From NCBI RefSeq assembly GCF_004211955.1, contig NZ_RHJI01000015.1:1-64000 (forward strand): 64,000 nucleotides of DNA, in the 5' to 3' direction. The DNA comes from Escherichia sp. E1V33. Its GTDB lineage: Bacteria > Pseudomonadota > Gammaproteobacteria > Enterobacterales > Enterobacteriaceae. Every line of letters begins with the position of its first letter. The first letter of the stretch is position 1. Both the position numbers and the translations under genes were made by a program. The notes below the pieces were generated by a model. That model worked only from the letters and a program-made list of their open reading frames with translations. It had not been told where the DNA came from and made no database searches. Below, piece by piece: positions 30,781-41,905 of this stretch.

Positions 30781-30951
30781 ATGTTTATCTCCTGGTACTG
30801 GATTGTATTGATTGCGCTGGTTGTGGTGGGGTATTTCCTGCATTTGAAACGTTATTGTCGGGCGTTTCGCCAGGACAGAGACGCACTGCTTGAAGCGAGA
30901 AACAAATACTTAAACAGTGCGAGAGAAGAGACAGCAGAAAAGCTTGAGTAG
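30781..30951 (+). CDS. Unnamed 56-aa single-span membrane peptide
   Basis: MFISWYWIVLIALVVVGYFL starts a 56-residue ORF. One transmembrane helix (~5-21) is followed by a highly charged, probably helical cytoplasmic tail (KRYCRAFRQDRDALLEARNK) ending EKLE. A TAAGGG/AAGG ribosome-site region precedes the ATG. The 190-bp upstream gap is AT rich and has its own promoter-like sequences. I believe the ORF exists in K-12 too but cannot recall a validated name or function. It is convergent with zupT. The hydrophobic-then-charged pattern is what real small membrane proteins show. Confidence 0.75.
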   Translation: MFISWYWIVLIALVVVGYFLHLKRYCRAFRQDRDALLEARNKYLNSAREETAEKLE

Positions 30952-31005
30952 TGTTTCTGTGATGCCTGCAGATGTTGTCCAGCATGGACAACATCTGAAG
31001 TTGTT

Positions 31006-31779
31006 TCAACCAATTCCCGCCGTTTGTAACAGCACTAAACTAAATCCCATTACTGACATCCCACACAGCACGCCATAGCTGGGGTTATTATTGGGATCAA
31101 TCTCTTTGGCTAACGGCATTAATTCGTCCACGGAGAGCGCCACCATAATTCCTGCAACCGCCGCCATGATTGCCGCCATTACCACAGGGGAAATCATGCT
31201 ACCGAGGATTAACCACGCCAGAACGCCGCCGAGAATTTCCGCCAGCCCAGAAATCCCCGCCCACAGAATCGCGGTGCGTTTCGACCCCGTTGCCGCGTAA
31301 ACCGGCCCCGCAACCGCCAGACCCTCAGGAATATTGTGCAACGCTACGGCCAGTGCAATGCCAAAGCCCAGCTCCAGATTACTGCTTGCCGTGACAAAGG
31401 TCGCTATCCCTTCCGGGAAGTTATGCAGACTGATTCCAAGAGTGAGCAGAATGGCAGTGCGCTTGATCGATTTGGGCAACGGTTGCACCGATTTTTGCAT
31501 TAAATCCTGCGGATGCGCATGCGGCAACATGCGGTCCAGACCAAAATAGCCCAGCAGACCAAAGATAAATATCCCGTAGCCCAGAACGGGGGACATTCCT
31601 TCGGCGGCTAATGCGGCAGGGAGCATCTCCATCAATGAGATAAGCAACATGATCCCCGCCGCAAACCCCAGCGAAAATGCCAGCAGTCGGTTCGAGGGTT
31701 TTTGCCCGAGAACGCCGAGAAACGCGCCAATAAACGTGGCTGCCCCCGCCAGTATGGTCAGAATGAGAGGTACTGACAT
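31006..31779 (-). CDS. zupT: Zinc/divalent metal transporter ZupT
   Basis: 257-aa ZIP-family importer with eight predicted helices. [10 protein letters not shown] (~118-127) and [11 protein letters not shown] (~147-157) are the metal-binding helices IV and V. It takes up Zn and also Fe, Mn and Co. The frame is open 14 codons upstream, but [10 protein letters not shown] is the family start, preceded by an AAGGAG ribosome site. It is divergent from ygiD across a 115-bp gap with a striking palindrome. Confidence 0.97.
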   Translation of the reverse strand: MSVPLILTILAGAATFIGAFLGVLGQKPSNRLLAFSLGFAAGIMLLISLMEMLPAALAAEGMSPVLGYGIFIFGLLGYFGLDRMLPHAHPQDLMQKSVQPLPKSIKRTAILLTLGISLHNFPEGIATFVTASSNLELGFGIALAVALHNIPEGLAVAGPVYAATGSKRTAILWAGISGLAEILGGVLAWLILGSMISPVVMAAIMAAVAGIMVALSVDELMPLAKEIDPNNNPSYGVLCGMSVMGFSLVLLQTAGIG

Positions 31780-31828
31780 CGACAACTCCTTATAAATCTT
31801 CACCTTCAGGCAGATCGTCAAAATAACT

Positions 31829-31847
31829 GATGATGATCATCATTGTT
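31829..31847. promoter_or_regulatory. Fur-box-like palindrome between zupT and ygiD
   Basis: GATGATGATCATCATTGTT matches the 19-bp Fur consensus at about 15 positions and contains a perfect 14-bp palindrome (ATGATGATCATCAT, 31830-31843). It lies 50 bp before zupT. A function is inference. zupT is usually described as little regulated. Confidence 0.4.
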
Positions 31848-31894
31848 ATCCGGGTTCTTACTCCGCCGAACAAGCGTATTGTGAGGATATCAAA

Positions 31895-32710
31895 ATGACA
31901 CCTTTAGTTAAGGATATCATCATGTCTTCAACACGTATGCCAGCATTGTTTTTAGGTCACGGTAGTCCGATGAACGTGCTGGAAGATAATTTGTATACCC
32001 GTAGCTGGCAGAAGTTGGGGATGACATTGCCACGCCCGAAAGCGATTGTCGTGGTTTCGGCTCACTGGTTTACCCGTGGAACAGGGGTGACTGCGATGGA
32101 GATGCCGTCAACGATTCATGACTTTGGCGGTTTTCCGCAGGCGCTGTACGACACCCATTATCCGGCACCTGGCTCACCGGCTTTGGCTCAGCGACTGGTT
32201 GAGTTGTTAGCGCCAGTACCTGTCACACTGGATAAAGAAGCCTGGGGCTTTGACCACGGCTCGTGGGGTGTGCTGATTAAGATGTATCCGCAAGCGGATA
32301 TCCCGATGGTGCAGTTGAGTATCGACAGTAGCAAACCTGCCGCCTGGCATTTCGAAATGGGGCGCAAACTCGCGGCGCTGCGTGATGAAGGGATAATGTT
32401 AGTTGCCAGTGGCAACGTGGTGCATAACCTGCGTACAGTGAAGTGGCACGGTGATAGTTCACCGTATCCGTGGGCGACGTCGTTTAATGAGTATGTGAAA
32501 GCGAATCTGACGTGGCAAGGGCCGGTAGAGCAGCATCCTCTGGTGAATTATCTCGACCATGAAGGTGGCGCGTTATCGAACCCAACGCCGGAACACTATC
32601 TGCCGTTGTTGTATGTGTTAGGTGCGTGGGATGGGCAGGAGCCGATTACCATTCCGGTCGATGGCATAGAAATGGGCAGTTTAAGTATGTTATCGGTGCA
32701 GATAGGTTAA
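31895..32710 (+). CDS. ygiD: 4,5-DOPA-extradiol-dioxygenase-family protein YgiD
   Basis: 271-aa member of the LigB-type extradiol dioxygenase family. E. coli YgiD has DOPA 4,5-dioxygenase activity in vitro. Metal-ligand histidines are expected in FLGHGSPMN (~20-28), VSAHWFTRG (~57-65) and SGNVVHNLR (~173-181). Two starts are possible: the ATG at 31895, or MSSTRMPAL nine codons later. I keep the longer form, as in K-12 annotation. A short hairpin separates it from convergent ygiC. Confidence 0.95.
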   Translation: MTPLVKDIIMSSTRMPALFLGHGSPMNVLEDNLYTRSWQKLGMTLPRPKAIVVVSAHWFTRGTGVTAMEMPSTIHDFGGFPQALYDTHYPAPGSPALAQRLVELLAPVPVTLDKEAWGFDHGSWGVLIKMYPQADIPMVQLSIDSSKPAAWHFEMGRKLAALRDEGIMLVASGNVVHNLRTVKWHGDSSPYPWATSFNEYVKANLTWQGPVEQHPLVNYLDHEGGALSNPTPEHYLPLLYVLGAWDGQEPITIPVDGIEMGSLSMLSVQIG

Positions 32711-32716
32711 CAATTA

Positions 32717-32738
32717 CCGGATGGCGAATGCCATCCGG
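32717..32738. terminator. Inverted repeat between ygiD and ygiC
   Basis: CCGGATGG and CCATCCGG pair around CGAATG. It sits between convergent genes and is a half-REP-like, possibly two-way transcript end. Confidence 0.5.
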
Positions 32739-32747
32739 CATCATTGA

Positions 32748-33908
32748 TTACTCAACAAAAATATGCGGATAAAACCGAGACATATCCTGGGTGATTAACG
32801 CACGGTCTTCACGAATCCCAATCCCGGCAGGTTGATCATTCACCAGCCAGCTACCAATCAGCATATAGCTATCACCGAATTTCGGTAACGGATGGAATTG
32901 CTGAACAATCATGCCTTCTTCGCCATACGGACCTTCCGCTGCTTCAATGGTTTTGCCATTCTCGATGATCGACACGTTTGCGCCTTCACGCGAGAAGATC
33001 GGTTTAACCACATATTTTTCCATTTCTGGATGATCATCTTCCGCAAAATAAGCGGGTAGCAGGTTCGGGTGATTCGGGAACATCTCCCACAACAGCGGCA
33101 GAAGCGCTTTGTTGGAGATAATGCTCTTCCACGCCGGTTCCAGCCAGCGTACGCCAGCATCTTCCAGCTTGGTGGAGAACATTTCGCGCAACATAAATTC
33201 CCACGGATACAGCTTGAACAGGTTGGAAATAACCTGATCCTGTAAATCCGTGAACTGGCCTTTTTCGCCTAAACCGATATCGTCGATGTAGAGGAACTCG
33301 GTGGCGATTTCAGCTTCGGTTGCGCAGTCCTGCAAATACTGAATGGTACCGCGATCTTCCACTGTATCGCGACAACAGGTGAGATGAAGCAACTGGAAGC
33401 CATACTGTTCACGCAGCTCGACAAAGCGATCAATAAGCTTTTCTTGCAGACTGTTAAACTGGTCGCTGCCTTCCGGCAGGTTGCCCGCGTTAAGCTGATC
33501 TTCCAGCCAGATCCACTGAAAGAACGCCGCTTCGTATAGTGACGTTGGCGTATCGGCGTTATTTTCCAGAAGTTTAGGTTCGCCAGTGCCATCCCACGCC
33601 AGATCAAGACGCGAATAAAGCGACGGCTGGTGAGTCAGCCATGACTGACGCACAAAACTCCAGGTGTGTTTTGGAATGCGGAATTTGGTCATCAGCTCAT
33701 CGCTGGCGATCACTTTTTCCACCACTTTCAGGCACATCTGGTGCAGTTCGGCAGTGACTTCTTCCAGCTTTTCAACCTGGGCGAGGGTCAACTTGTAGTA
33801 AGCATCTTCACACCAGTACGGTTCGCCGTACATGGTGTGAAAATTGAAACCGTATTCGTGGGCTTTTTCGCGCCAGTCCGGACGCTCGGTAATACTGACT
33901 CTTTCCAT
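32748..33908 (-). CDS. ygiC: Glutathionylspermidine-synthase-like ATP-grasp protein YgiC
   Basis: 386-aa protein resembling the C-terminal synthetase domain of Gsp. [20 protein letters not shown] (~104-123) and [11 protein letters not shown] (~291-301) are the ATP-grasp and metal-site segments. It lacks the amidase domain of Gsp, and the substrate is unknown. It lies 5 bp downstream of ygiB and, in E. coli, belongs to the tolC-ygiBC transcription unit, suggesting an envelope or export link. Confidence 0.94.
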   Translation of the reverse strand: MERVSITERPDWREKAHEYGFNFHTMYGEPYWCEDAYYKLTLAQVEKLEEVTAELHQMCLKVVEKVIASDELMTKFRIPKHTWSFVRQSWLTHQPSLYSRLDLAWDGTGEPKLLENNADTPTSLYEAAFFQWIWLEDQLNAGNLPEGSDQFNSLQEKLIDRFVELREQYGFQLLHLTCCRDTVEDRGTIQYLQDCATEAEIATEFLYIDDIGLGEKGQFTDLQDQVISNLFKLYPWEFMLREMFSTKLEDAGVRWLEPAWKSIISNKALLPLLWEMFPNHPNLLPAYFAEDDHPEMEKYVVKPIFSREGANVSIIENGKTIEAAEGPYGEEGMIVQQFHPLPKFGDSYMLIGSWLVNDQPAGIGIREDRALITQDMSRFYPHIFVE

Positions 33909-33913
33909 CGGTA

Positions 33914-34585
33914 TCAGCCACCCATTGAACGAGAAGAGGTGCCGGTTGCGCTACGCTGCATAGTGCTTTGTTTGGCAACAGATTCACCAAAACCGCCACG
34001 GGTAACGGTAGTGGTGGTCGCCGGTTTTGGTGCCATTGCAGTCTTCGGTACGGTCATGGTGCGGCCTGGCTGGGCTGCGCCATAGTTTTTACCGGTCGCG
34101 TCGGTATATTTACCGTACGCCGGGCTGGCTGGATTCTTCGAGGAGAACAACGGCTGTTGCGCAAAGCCCGCGCCGCCGCCCATCAGACGCCCCATCATGT
34201 AACCTGCCATCAGCGGCATCCAGAAACTCCCGCTGGATTGCTGGGCCTGCGCCTGGTTTTCTGGTGCCATGCCAGCCTGGGCAGGTGCCTGCTGGCACTG
34301 ACCTTCGCCAAATTCGGCAATACAGTCTTCACGAGTGGCGTATTTCGGCGCAGTACGTTCTGCTTCTTTCAGCGCATTGTTGTACGCGGTGGTACATTCG
34401 GCGCTTTTGCCTGGGTTTGCGGCTGAACAATCGTCCGCATTTTGATACAGAGACACTGTTTCATCACTCTTTTCACAGCCAGCCAGCGTAAAAACAGTGG
34501 CAACCGCGAGAGCGACTGGTGTCAGATGGCGTGCGCTCCAGTTTTTGCGGAACGATGCGTGGCGTATGGATTTTGTCCGTTTCAT
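33914..34585 (-). CDS. ygiB: DUF1190 family lipoprotein-like YgiB
   Basis: 223-aa protein. The N terminus is basic, followed by a hydrophobic stretch and a lipobox-like LAGC (~36), then a Cys-containing globular domain (~40-105) and a low-complexity C-terminal half rich in Gly, Ser, Thr and Gln. I chose [11 protein letters not shown]. An upstream ATG would add 11 residues. It likely sits at the envelope. It is followed tightly by ygiC, and tolC is upstream on the same strand. Confidence 0.9.
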   Translation of the reverse strand: MKRTKSIRHASFRKNWSARHLTPVALAVATVFTLAGCEKSDETVSLYQNADDCSAANPGKSAECTTAYNNALKEAERTAPKYATREDCIAEFGEGQCQQAPAQAGMAPENQAQAQQSSGSFWMPLMAGYMMGRLMGGGAGFAQQPLFSSKNPASPAYGKYTDATGKNYGAAQPGRTMTVPKTAMAPKPATTTTVTRGGFGESVAKQSTMQRSATGTSSRSMGG

Positions 34586-34729
34586 TTTTGTCTTCCGGGA
34601 CCAGTGGTAAATACCCATCAGAATAGAGGATGGCTGGTCGAAATTGAAGCGAGAAGGGGGAAGAATGCGGCAGATAACCTGTATCTTTACGTTGCCTTAC
34701 GTTCAGACGGGGCCGAAGCCCCGTCGTCG

Positions 34730-36211
34730 TCAGTTACGGAAAGGGTTATGACCGTTACTGGTGGTAGTGCGTGCGGATGCTTGCTGCACGGCTGGTGCCG
34801 GGCTATCAGGCGCATAGCCATCAGCGATAGCATTTTGTTCCGGCGTTTGCGGCGCGACGTTTTCCGGGTTAGTGGAAACCGGCTTGCTTAGTGCATTGTT
34901 CAGTGCCAGCAGATCCTGCTCGTTCAACGTACCCAGAGCTGACTTAATATTCAGTTGGTTAATCAGGTAGTTATAACGTGCATTCGCCAGTTCCTGCTTG
35001 GCGTTGTACAGTGTAGTGGTCGCATCCAACACGTCAACAATGGTACGCGTACCAACCGAGTAGCCCGCTTCCATCGCGTCTAAAGAGCTTTGGGCGGAAA
35101 CCACGGCTTGTTTGTAGGCGTTAATGCTACTGATAGATGCATTAATGTTGTTGAAGGAGGAACGTACGGTCTGCACGACGCTACGATGGGCGCTTTCCAG
35201 TTGCTCGCTGGCACCAACAAAGTTGTACTGTGCCTGTTTCACCTGCGAGTTAACCATTCCGCCCTGATAAATCGGCAGCGAGAAGCTCAGGCCCACTTTG
35301 TTCTGGCCCATATTGCTGTCGTCATACTGGCCTGCAGTCGCACCACGGGTTTTCGAGCCGCTATAAGAGGTGTCAGAAATTCCGGTAGAGGCCGTTAAAT
35401 CCAGAGTCGGTAAGTGACCATCCTGCGCCAGGCGAATTTGCTCGCGCGCCAGGTCCTGGCTTAAACGGGCCTGTAACAGGGACAGGTTGCGTTTTTCGGC
35501 TTCTTTCAGCAGGGCGTTAACCGGCTGTGGTTTGTCAGTCTTGAAGTTTTCGACATTCAGCGCTGCCAGTTCCGGGTAGTAGTTACCGGTGATCTGACGC
35601 AGCTGCTCTACCGCGTTATCGAGGTTATTACGTGCGGTCACTTCGTTCGCCAACACGGTATCGTACTGTGCGCGGGCGTTTTGCACGTCGGTTATCGCCA
35701 CCAGGCCCACGTTAAAGCGTTGGGTGGTTTGATCTAACTGACGGTAGATTGCCTCTTTTTGTGCCTGAGTATAAGAAAGTACGTCAATGGCATTCAACAC
35801 GTTGAAATAAGCGGTCGCGGTGTTGAGGATCAAAGTTTGTTGATCGGTCTGATAAGTGACGTCCTGAATACCGGCAGCTTTTTCCTGCAAGGTCAGCGCA
35901 CGCCATTTCGACATATCGAAAATGGACTGGGTCAACTGCAGGGACGCACTGGTTGCGTTAGAGTTGATGCCGTTCGCGTCGCGGTAACCGTTGCTGTAGG
36001 TGTAATCTGCACCTAAACCTAGCTGTGGCAGTAATGGACTGCGTGCTTCATTAATTTTTTCAAAGGCAGCATCACGATCGGCGGCAGACTTACGCAATTC
36101 CGGGTTACTAAGGCGTGCTTGCTGATAAACTTGCATCAGGTTCTCGGCCTGGCTCAACGAACTGAACCCAGAAAGGCTCAGGCCGATAAGAATGGGGAGC
36201 AATTTCTTCAT
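34730..36211 (-). CDS. tolC: Outer membrane efflux channel TolC
   Basis: 493-aa trimeric channel-tunnel used by AcrAB, MacAB, EmrAB and type I secretion. It has a 22-residue Sec signal (ends SLSQA), then the duplicated OEP repeats with long helical hairpins and a C-terminal tail (QQASARTTTSNGHNPFRN) typical of E. coli. The start is MKKLLPILIG. Longer frames are open upstream. A well-matched marbox lies in front (see below). Transcription continues towards ygiBC. Confidence 0.98.
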   Translation of the reverse strand: MKKLLPILIGLSLSGFSSLSQAENLMQVYQQARLSNPELRKSAADRDAAFEKINEARSPLLPQLGLGADYTYSNGYRDANGINSNATSASLQLTQSIFDMSKWRALTLQEKAAGIQDVTYQTDQQTLILNTATAYFNVLNAIDVLSYTQAQKEAIYRQLDQTTQRFNVGLVAITDVQNARAQYDTVLANEVTARNNLDNAVEQLRQITGNYYPELAALNVENFKTDKPQPVNALLKEAEKRNLSLLQARLSQDLAREQIRLAQDGHLPTLDLTASTGISDTSYSGSKTRGATAGQYDDSNMGQNKVGLSFSLPIYQGGMVNSQVKQAQYNFVGASEQLESAHRSVVQTVRSSFNNINASISSINAYKQAVVSAQSSLDAMEAGYSVGTRTIVDVLDATTTLYNAKQELANARYNYLINQLNIKSALGTLNEQDLLALNNALSKPVSTNPENVAPQTPEQNAIADGYAPDSPAPAVQQASARTTTSNGHNPFRN

Positions 36212-36295
36212 TTGCATTCCTTGTGGTGAAGCAGTATTTAGCGCGATCAAACTGTAAAATTATTGCGGATTCTAGCAGAAGCCGCTACCGCAAAA

Positions 36296-36314
36296 GGTTG
36301 GCGTTACGTGCCAT
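36296..36314 (-). promoter_or_regulatory. mar/sox/rob box of tolC
   Basis: On the minus strand, ATGGCACGTAACGCCAACC fits the marbox consensus (AYnGCACnnWnnRYYAAAYn) closely. A TAGAAT -10 lies about 21 bp downstream, so the box overlaps the -35 area as in class II activation. tolC is known to be a MarA/SoxS/Rob target. Confidence 0.8.
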
Positions 36315-36415
36315 AGGGCGTTAATGTGCCTCAATTTAACACATGACTGCTCAAACGGCAGTCAAACGTCGCTGAAATTCACATTTTATTCACTATTAGT
36401 GCCAGGACATTAGCC

Positions 36416-37045
36416 ATGCTTAAGCCAGACAACCTGCCCGTTACATTTGGCAAAAACGATGTAGAAATTATTGCACGAGAAACACTTTATCGCGGCTTTT
36501 TTTCATTAGATCTTTATAGATTTCGTCATCGTTTATTCAACGGGCAAATGAGTCATGAGGTCCGGCGGGAAATTTTTGAACGCGGTCACGCCGCAGTCTT
36601 GCTACCCTTTGACCCAGTGCGCGATGAAGTTGTACTGATTGAACAGATACGAATTGCCGCGTATGACACCAGCGAAACGCCCTGGTTACTGGAAATGGTT
36701 GCCGGGATGATTGAAGAAGGTGAGAGTGTGGAAGATGTTGCCCGTCGCGAAGCGATTGAAGAGGCGGGACTAAAAGTGAAACGGACCAAACCGGTGTTAA
36801 GTTTCCTGGCAAGCCCGGGCGGCACCAGCGAGCGTTCGTCTATTATGGTGGGCGAAGTGGACGCCACGACCGCAAGCGGTATTCATGGTCTGGCAGATGA
36901 AAACGAAGATATTCGCGTTCATGTGGTAAGTCGGGAACAGGCATACCAATGGGTAGAAGAGGGGAAAATCGACAACGCAGCGTCGGTCATCGCTTTGCAA
37001 TGGCTGCAACTGCATCATCAAGAGTTAAAAAATGAGTGGGCATAA
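36416..37045 (+). CDS. nudF: ADP-ribose pyrophosphatase (Nudix)
   Basis: 209-aa Nudix hydrolase (aspP) that splits ADP-ribose to AMP and ribose 5-phosphate. The Nudix box runs from about residue 97 (GMIEEGESVEDVARREAIEE...) with the REAIEEAG core intact. It is the first gene of a tight plus-strand run nudF-yqiB-cpdA-yqiA-parE. Its stop directly abuts the yqiB ATG. Confidence 0.97.
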   Translation: MLKPDNLPVTFGKNDVEIIARETLYRGFFSLDLYRFRHRLFNGQMSHEVRREIFERGHAAVLLPFDPVRDEVVLIEQIRIAAYDTSETPWLLEMVAGMIEEGESVEDVARREAIEEAGLKVKRTKPVLSFLASPGGTSERSSIMVGEVDATTASGIHGLADENEDIRVHVVSREQAYQWVEEGKIDNAASVIALQWLQLHHQELKNEWA

Positions 37046-37468
37046 ATGAAGCGTTACACACCTGATTTTCCTGAAATGATGCGCCTGTGCGAGATGAATT
37101 TTTCACAATTGCGCCGTTTGTTACCGCGCAATGACGCACCCGGTGAAACTGTAAGCTATCAGGTGGCAAACGCACAATATCGGCTAACGATTGTGGAATC
37201 GACCCGATACACTACCCTGGTGACTATTGAACAGATTGCGCCAGCGATCAGTTACTGGAGCCTTCCGTCGATGACGGTGCGTCTGTATCATGACGCGATG
37301 GTGGCTGAAGTGTGTTCAAGTCAGCAGATTTTTCGCTTCAAAGCGCGGTATGATTATCCTAATAAAAAGTTGCATCAACGCGACGAAAAGCATCAAATTA
37401 ATCAGTTTTTAGCGGACTGGTTGCGATACTGTTTAGCACATGGAGCGATGGCGATTCCGGTTTATTAG
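37046..37468 (+). CDS. yqiB: DUF1249 protein YqiB
   Basis: 140-aa soluble protein of the DUF1249 family, found widely in gamma-proteobacteria between nudF and cpdA. Conserved segments include [19 protein letters not shown] at the N terminus and [18 protein letters not shown] at the C terminus. No catalytic motif is recognised and the function is unknown. Gene order conservation suggests a link to cAMP or nucleotide turnover, but this is only inference. There is zero-gap spacing after nudF. Confidence 0.92.
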   Translation: MKRYTPDFPEMMRLCEMNFSQLRRLLPRNDAPGETVSYQVANAQYRLTIVESTRYTTLVTIEQIAPAISYWSLPSMTVRLYHDAMVAEVCSSQQIFRFKARYDYPNKKLHQRDEKHQINQFLADWLRYCLAHGAMAIPVY

Positions 37469-37492
37469 CGTCGTGAAACCTAAGGACACCAT

Positions 37493-38320
37493 TTGGAAAG
37501 CCTGTTAACCCTTCCTCTGGCTGGTGAGGCCAGAGTCAGGATTTTACAAATTACCGATACTCACCTGTTTGCGCAAAAGCACGAAGCCCTGTTAGGGGTG
37601 AACACCTGGGAAAGCTACCAGGCCGTGCTGGAGGCGATTCGCCCACACCAGCATGAATTCGACCTGATTGTCGCGACAGGTGATTTAGCGCAGGATCAAA
37701 CGGCTGCGGCCTATCAGCACTTCGCTGAAGGCATCGCAAGCTTGCGTGCGCCCTGCGTCTGGCTGCCGGGCAACCATGATTTCCAGCCTGCGATGTACAG
37801 CGCGCTACAGGAAGCGGGTATATCTTCAGCGAAACGCGTGTTTATCGGTGAACAGTGGCAAATCCTGTTGCTGGACAGCCAGGTGTTTGGCGTACCGCAC
37901 GGTGAGTTGAGCGAGTTTCAACTCGAGTGGCTGGAACGTAAACTGGCTGATGCGCCAGAGCGCCATACCTTGCTTTTGCTGCATCATCATCCGTTGCCTG
38001 CGGGCTGTAGCTGGCTTGACCAACACAGTCTGCGTAACGCGGGTGAACTGGATAACGTGCTGGTGAAGTTTCCGCACGTCAAATATCTGTTATGCGGCCA
38101 CATCCATCAGGAACTGGATCTCGACTGGAACGGTCGTCGCCTGCTGGCAACGCCATCGACCTGCGTGCAGTTTAAGCCGCACTGTTCCAACTTCACGCTG
38201 GACACCATCGCGCCCGGTTGGCGTACGCTGGAACTCCATGCAGATGGCACCCTGACCACAGAAGTACACCGCCTGGCAGATTCCCGTTTCCAACCAGATA
38301 CCGCTTCAGAAGGTTACTGA
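37493..38320 (+). CDS. cpdA: 3',5'-cAMP phosphodiesterase
   Basis: 275-aa class III phosphodiesterase that lowers cAMP and so tunes CRP regulation. Metallophosphoesterase motifs: ITDTHLF (~20), ATGDLAQD (~62), LPGNHDF (~92), LLLHHHPL (~162) and CGHIHQ (~203). The start is TTG at 37493, preceded by a TAAGGA site. No ATG fits the N terminus, so the rare start may limit expression. The stop overlaps the yqiA ATG by 1 nt. Confidence 0.96.
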   Translation: MESLLTLPLAGEARVRILQITDTHLFAQKHEALLGVNTWESYQAVLEAIRPHQHEFDLIVATGDLAQDQTAAAYQHFAEGIASLRAPCVWLPGNHDFQPAMYSALQEAGISSAKRVFIGEQWQILLLDSQVFGVPHGELSEFQLEWLERKLADAPERHTLLLLHHHPLPAGCSWLDQHSLRNAGELDNVLVKFPHVKYLLCGHIHQELDLDWNGRRLLATPSTCVQFKPHCSNFTLDTIAPGWRTLELHADGTLTTEVHRLADSRFQPDTASEGY

Positions 38321-38901
38321 TGTCGACGCTTCTTTATTTACACGGTTTCAATAGTTCGCCGCGTTCTGCGAAAGCGAGCTTGTTGAAAAACTGGCTGGCG
38401 GAACATCACCCTGACGTTGAGATGATCATTCCGCAGTTGCCGCCGTATCCTTCCGATGCGGCAGAACTGCTTGAATCCATTGTGCTGGAACATGGCGGTG
38501 ATTCGCTGGGGATTGTTGGTTCGTCACTGGGCGGGTATTACGCCACCTGGTTGTCGCAATGTTTTATGCTGCCTGCAGTGGTGGTAAACCCGGCGGTGCG
38601 CCCGTTTGAACTGCTGACGGACTATCTCGGTCAGAACGAGAACCCCTACACCGGGCAGCAATATGTGCTAGAGTCTCGCCATATTTACGATCTCAAAGTC
38701 ATGCAGATTGACCCGCTGGAAGCGCCGGATTTGATCTGGCTGCTGCAACAGACGGGAGATGAAGTGCTGGATTACCGCCAGGCGGTGGCGTACTACGCCT
38801 CCTGCCGCCAGACCGTAATAGAAGGCGGCAACCACGCATTCACGGGCTTCGAAGATTATTTCAACCCGATCGTCGATTTTCTTGGTCTGCACCATCTCTG
38901 A
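38320..38901 (+). CDS. yqiA: Alpha/beta-hydrolase esterase YqiA
   Basis: 193-aa UPF0227 esterase. E. coli YqiA hydrolyses short-chain acyl-CoA and pNP esters in vitro. The nucleophile elbow GSSLGG (~66-71) and the late histidine in GGNHAFTG fit a Ser-Asp-His triad. The ATG overlaps the cpdA stop (TGATG). The longer open frame in this phase would lie inside cpdA and is not used. parE follows after 28 bp. Confidence 0.95.
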   Translation: MSTLLYLHGFNSSPRSAKASLLKNWLAEHHPDVEMIIPQLPPYPSDAAELLESIVLEHGGDSLGIVGSSLGGYYATWLSQCFMLPAVVVNPAVRPFELLTDYLGQNENPYTGQQYVLESRHIYDLKVMQIDPLEAPDLIWLLQQTGDEVLDYRQAVAYYASCRQTVIEGGNHAFTGFEDYFNPIVDFLGLHHL

Positions 38902-38926
38902 CGATCAACTCGAATTACTAACTTAA

Positions 38927-40822
<1,896 letters not shown>

Positions 40823-40833
40823 AGAAAGGAACA

Positions 40834-40858
40834 TTGCCCGGTCAGGATGGCCGGGCAA
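40834..40858. terminator. Inverted repeat between parE and ygiN
   Basis: TTGCCCGG and CCGGGCAA pair around a 9-nt loop between convergent genes. No long T run. Confidence 0.6.
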
Positions 40859-40869
40859 ACAAGGCGGGT

Positions 40870-41184
40870 TTAAATCCCCGGTTGCAGGATGCGGATATTC
40901 ATCTCCAGCACATCGCCTTTTACGGCTTCGCTGTACGCTTTCATGTGCGGGGTCTGCAAGTGCGCTTCAAGATGCGCGATGCTTTCCCACTGCTCAATCA
41001 TCACGATAGAATCCGGCGCCAGAGACTGGAAACCAACGCCAGCAGCGTAATCCACCATCGGCGCATAGCCGTGGCAACCTTCTTCCTTCAGTACGGTCGG
41101 AACGATTTTAGCAAACTGATCCAATACCGCCTGACGGTGATGTTGGCCAGGACGAGTACGGATTTCTGCGATTACTGTAAGCAT
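40870..41184 (-). CDS. ygiN: Quinol monooxygenase YgiN
   Basis: 104-aa ABM-fold protein that oxidises quinol to quinone and is thought to run a redox cycle with MdaB. It starts MLTVIAEIRTRPGQH. The alpha+beta dimeric barrel needs no cofactor. It lies 30 bp downstream of mdaB on the same strand, probably cotranscribed. Confidence 0.95.
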   Translation of the reverse strand: MLTVIAEIRTRPGQHHRQAVLDQFAKIVPTVLKEEGCHGYAPMVDYAAGVGFQSLAPDSIVMIEQWESIAHLEAHLQTPHMKAYSEAVKGDVLEMNIRILQPGI

Positions 41185-41214
41185 GGTTAACTCCTTCTAA
41201 AGCCAGAGCCCTAG

Positions 41215-41796
41215 TTAACCAAAAATCTCTACAAGATGCTTGCGATATTCTTCAGTATAGCGGGGAACATCAGGCATTTTTATCACGTCATTAGCGATAA
41301 ATGTTGGCAGCGGTTCCATACCGAGGAATTGGTTTGCTTTATGGAACGGCAGATACACACCGTCAACGCCAACGCCGTGGAAGAATTGGTCTTTTTCGGT
41401 GAAGGCTTCCATTGGTGCGTTCCAGGTCAGGGAAAGCATATATTTTTTGCCCTGCACCAGGCCGCCGGAGCCGTATTTTTTCGACGGGTCTTTACGAGTA
41501 CGACCATCGCTGGCATACAGCGTGCCGTGACCTTCGGTGAACACATCATCGATATATTTCTTCACCGTCCACGGTGCGCCCATCCACCAACCAGGCATCT
41601 GCCAGATCACCACATCAGCCCAGAGAAAGTTTTGTACTTCCGCTTTGACATCGTAGTCGCTCTCAGCGCGAACGATGCGGACATCATGTCCGAGGTCGCG
41701 CAGCGTACCATCCGCGACTTCGGTCAGGGTGTCGTTCAGTTGACCATTAGAATGGGCGAATTTCTTCGCGCCGTTGATAATCAGGATGTTGCTCAT
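41215..41796 (-). CDS. mdaB: NADPH:quinone reductase MdaB
   Basis: 193-aa flavodoxin-fold FAD enzyme (modulator of drug activity B) that reduces quinones by two electrons. The flavin-binding N terminus is ILIINGAKKF, and QMPGWWMGAPWTVKKYID (~65-82) is the typical MdaB/WrbA-like segment. Full length. By memory K-12 has ygiZ between mdaB and qseC, and here only 109 bp separate them. Confidence 0.95.
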   Translation of the reverse strand: MSNILIINGAKKFAHSNGQLNDTLTEVADGTLRDLGHDVRIVRAESDYDVKAEVQNFLWADVVIWQMPGWWMGAPWTVKKYIDDVFTEGHGTLYASDGRTRKDPSKKYGSGGLVQGKKYMLSLTWNAPMEAFTEKDQFFHGVGVDGVYLPFHKANQFLGMEPLPTFIANDVIKMPDVPRYTEEYRKHLVEIFG

Positions 41797-41905
41797 TTTT
41801 TATCCTCAAGGTGAGACGTTTGCCGACTATAGTACGTCACCGAGCGGTACGGTGAAATTAGCAAAATGTGCAAAGTCTTTTGCGAATATTGCAAAAATAT
41901 AACCG

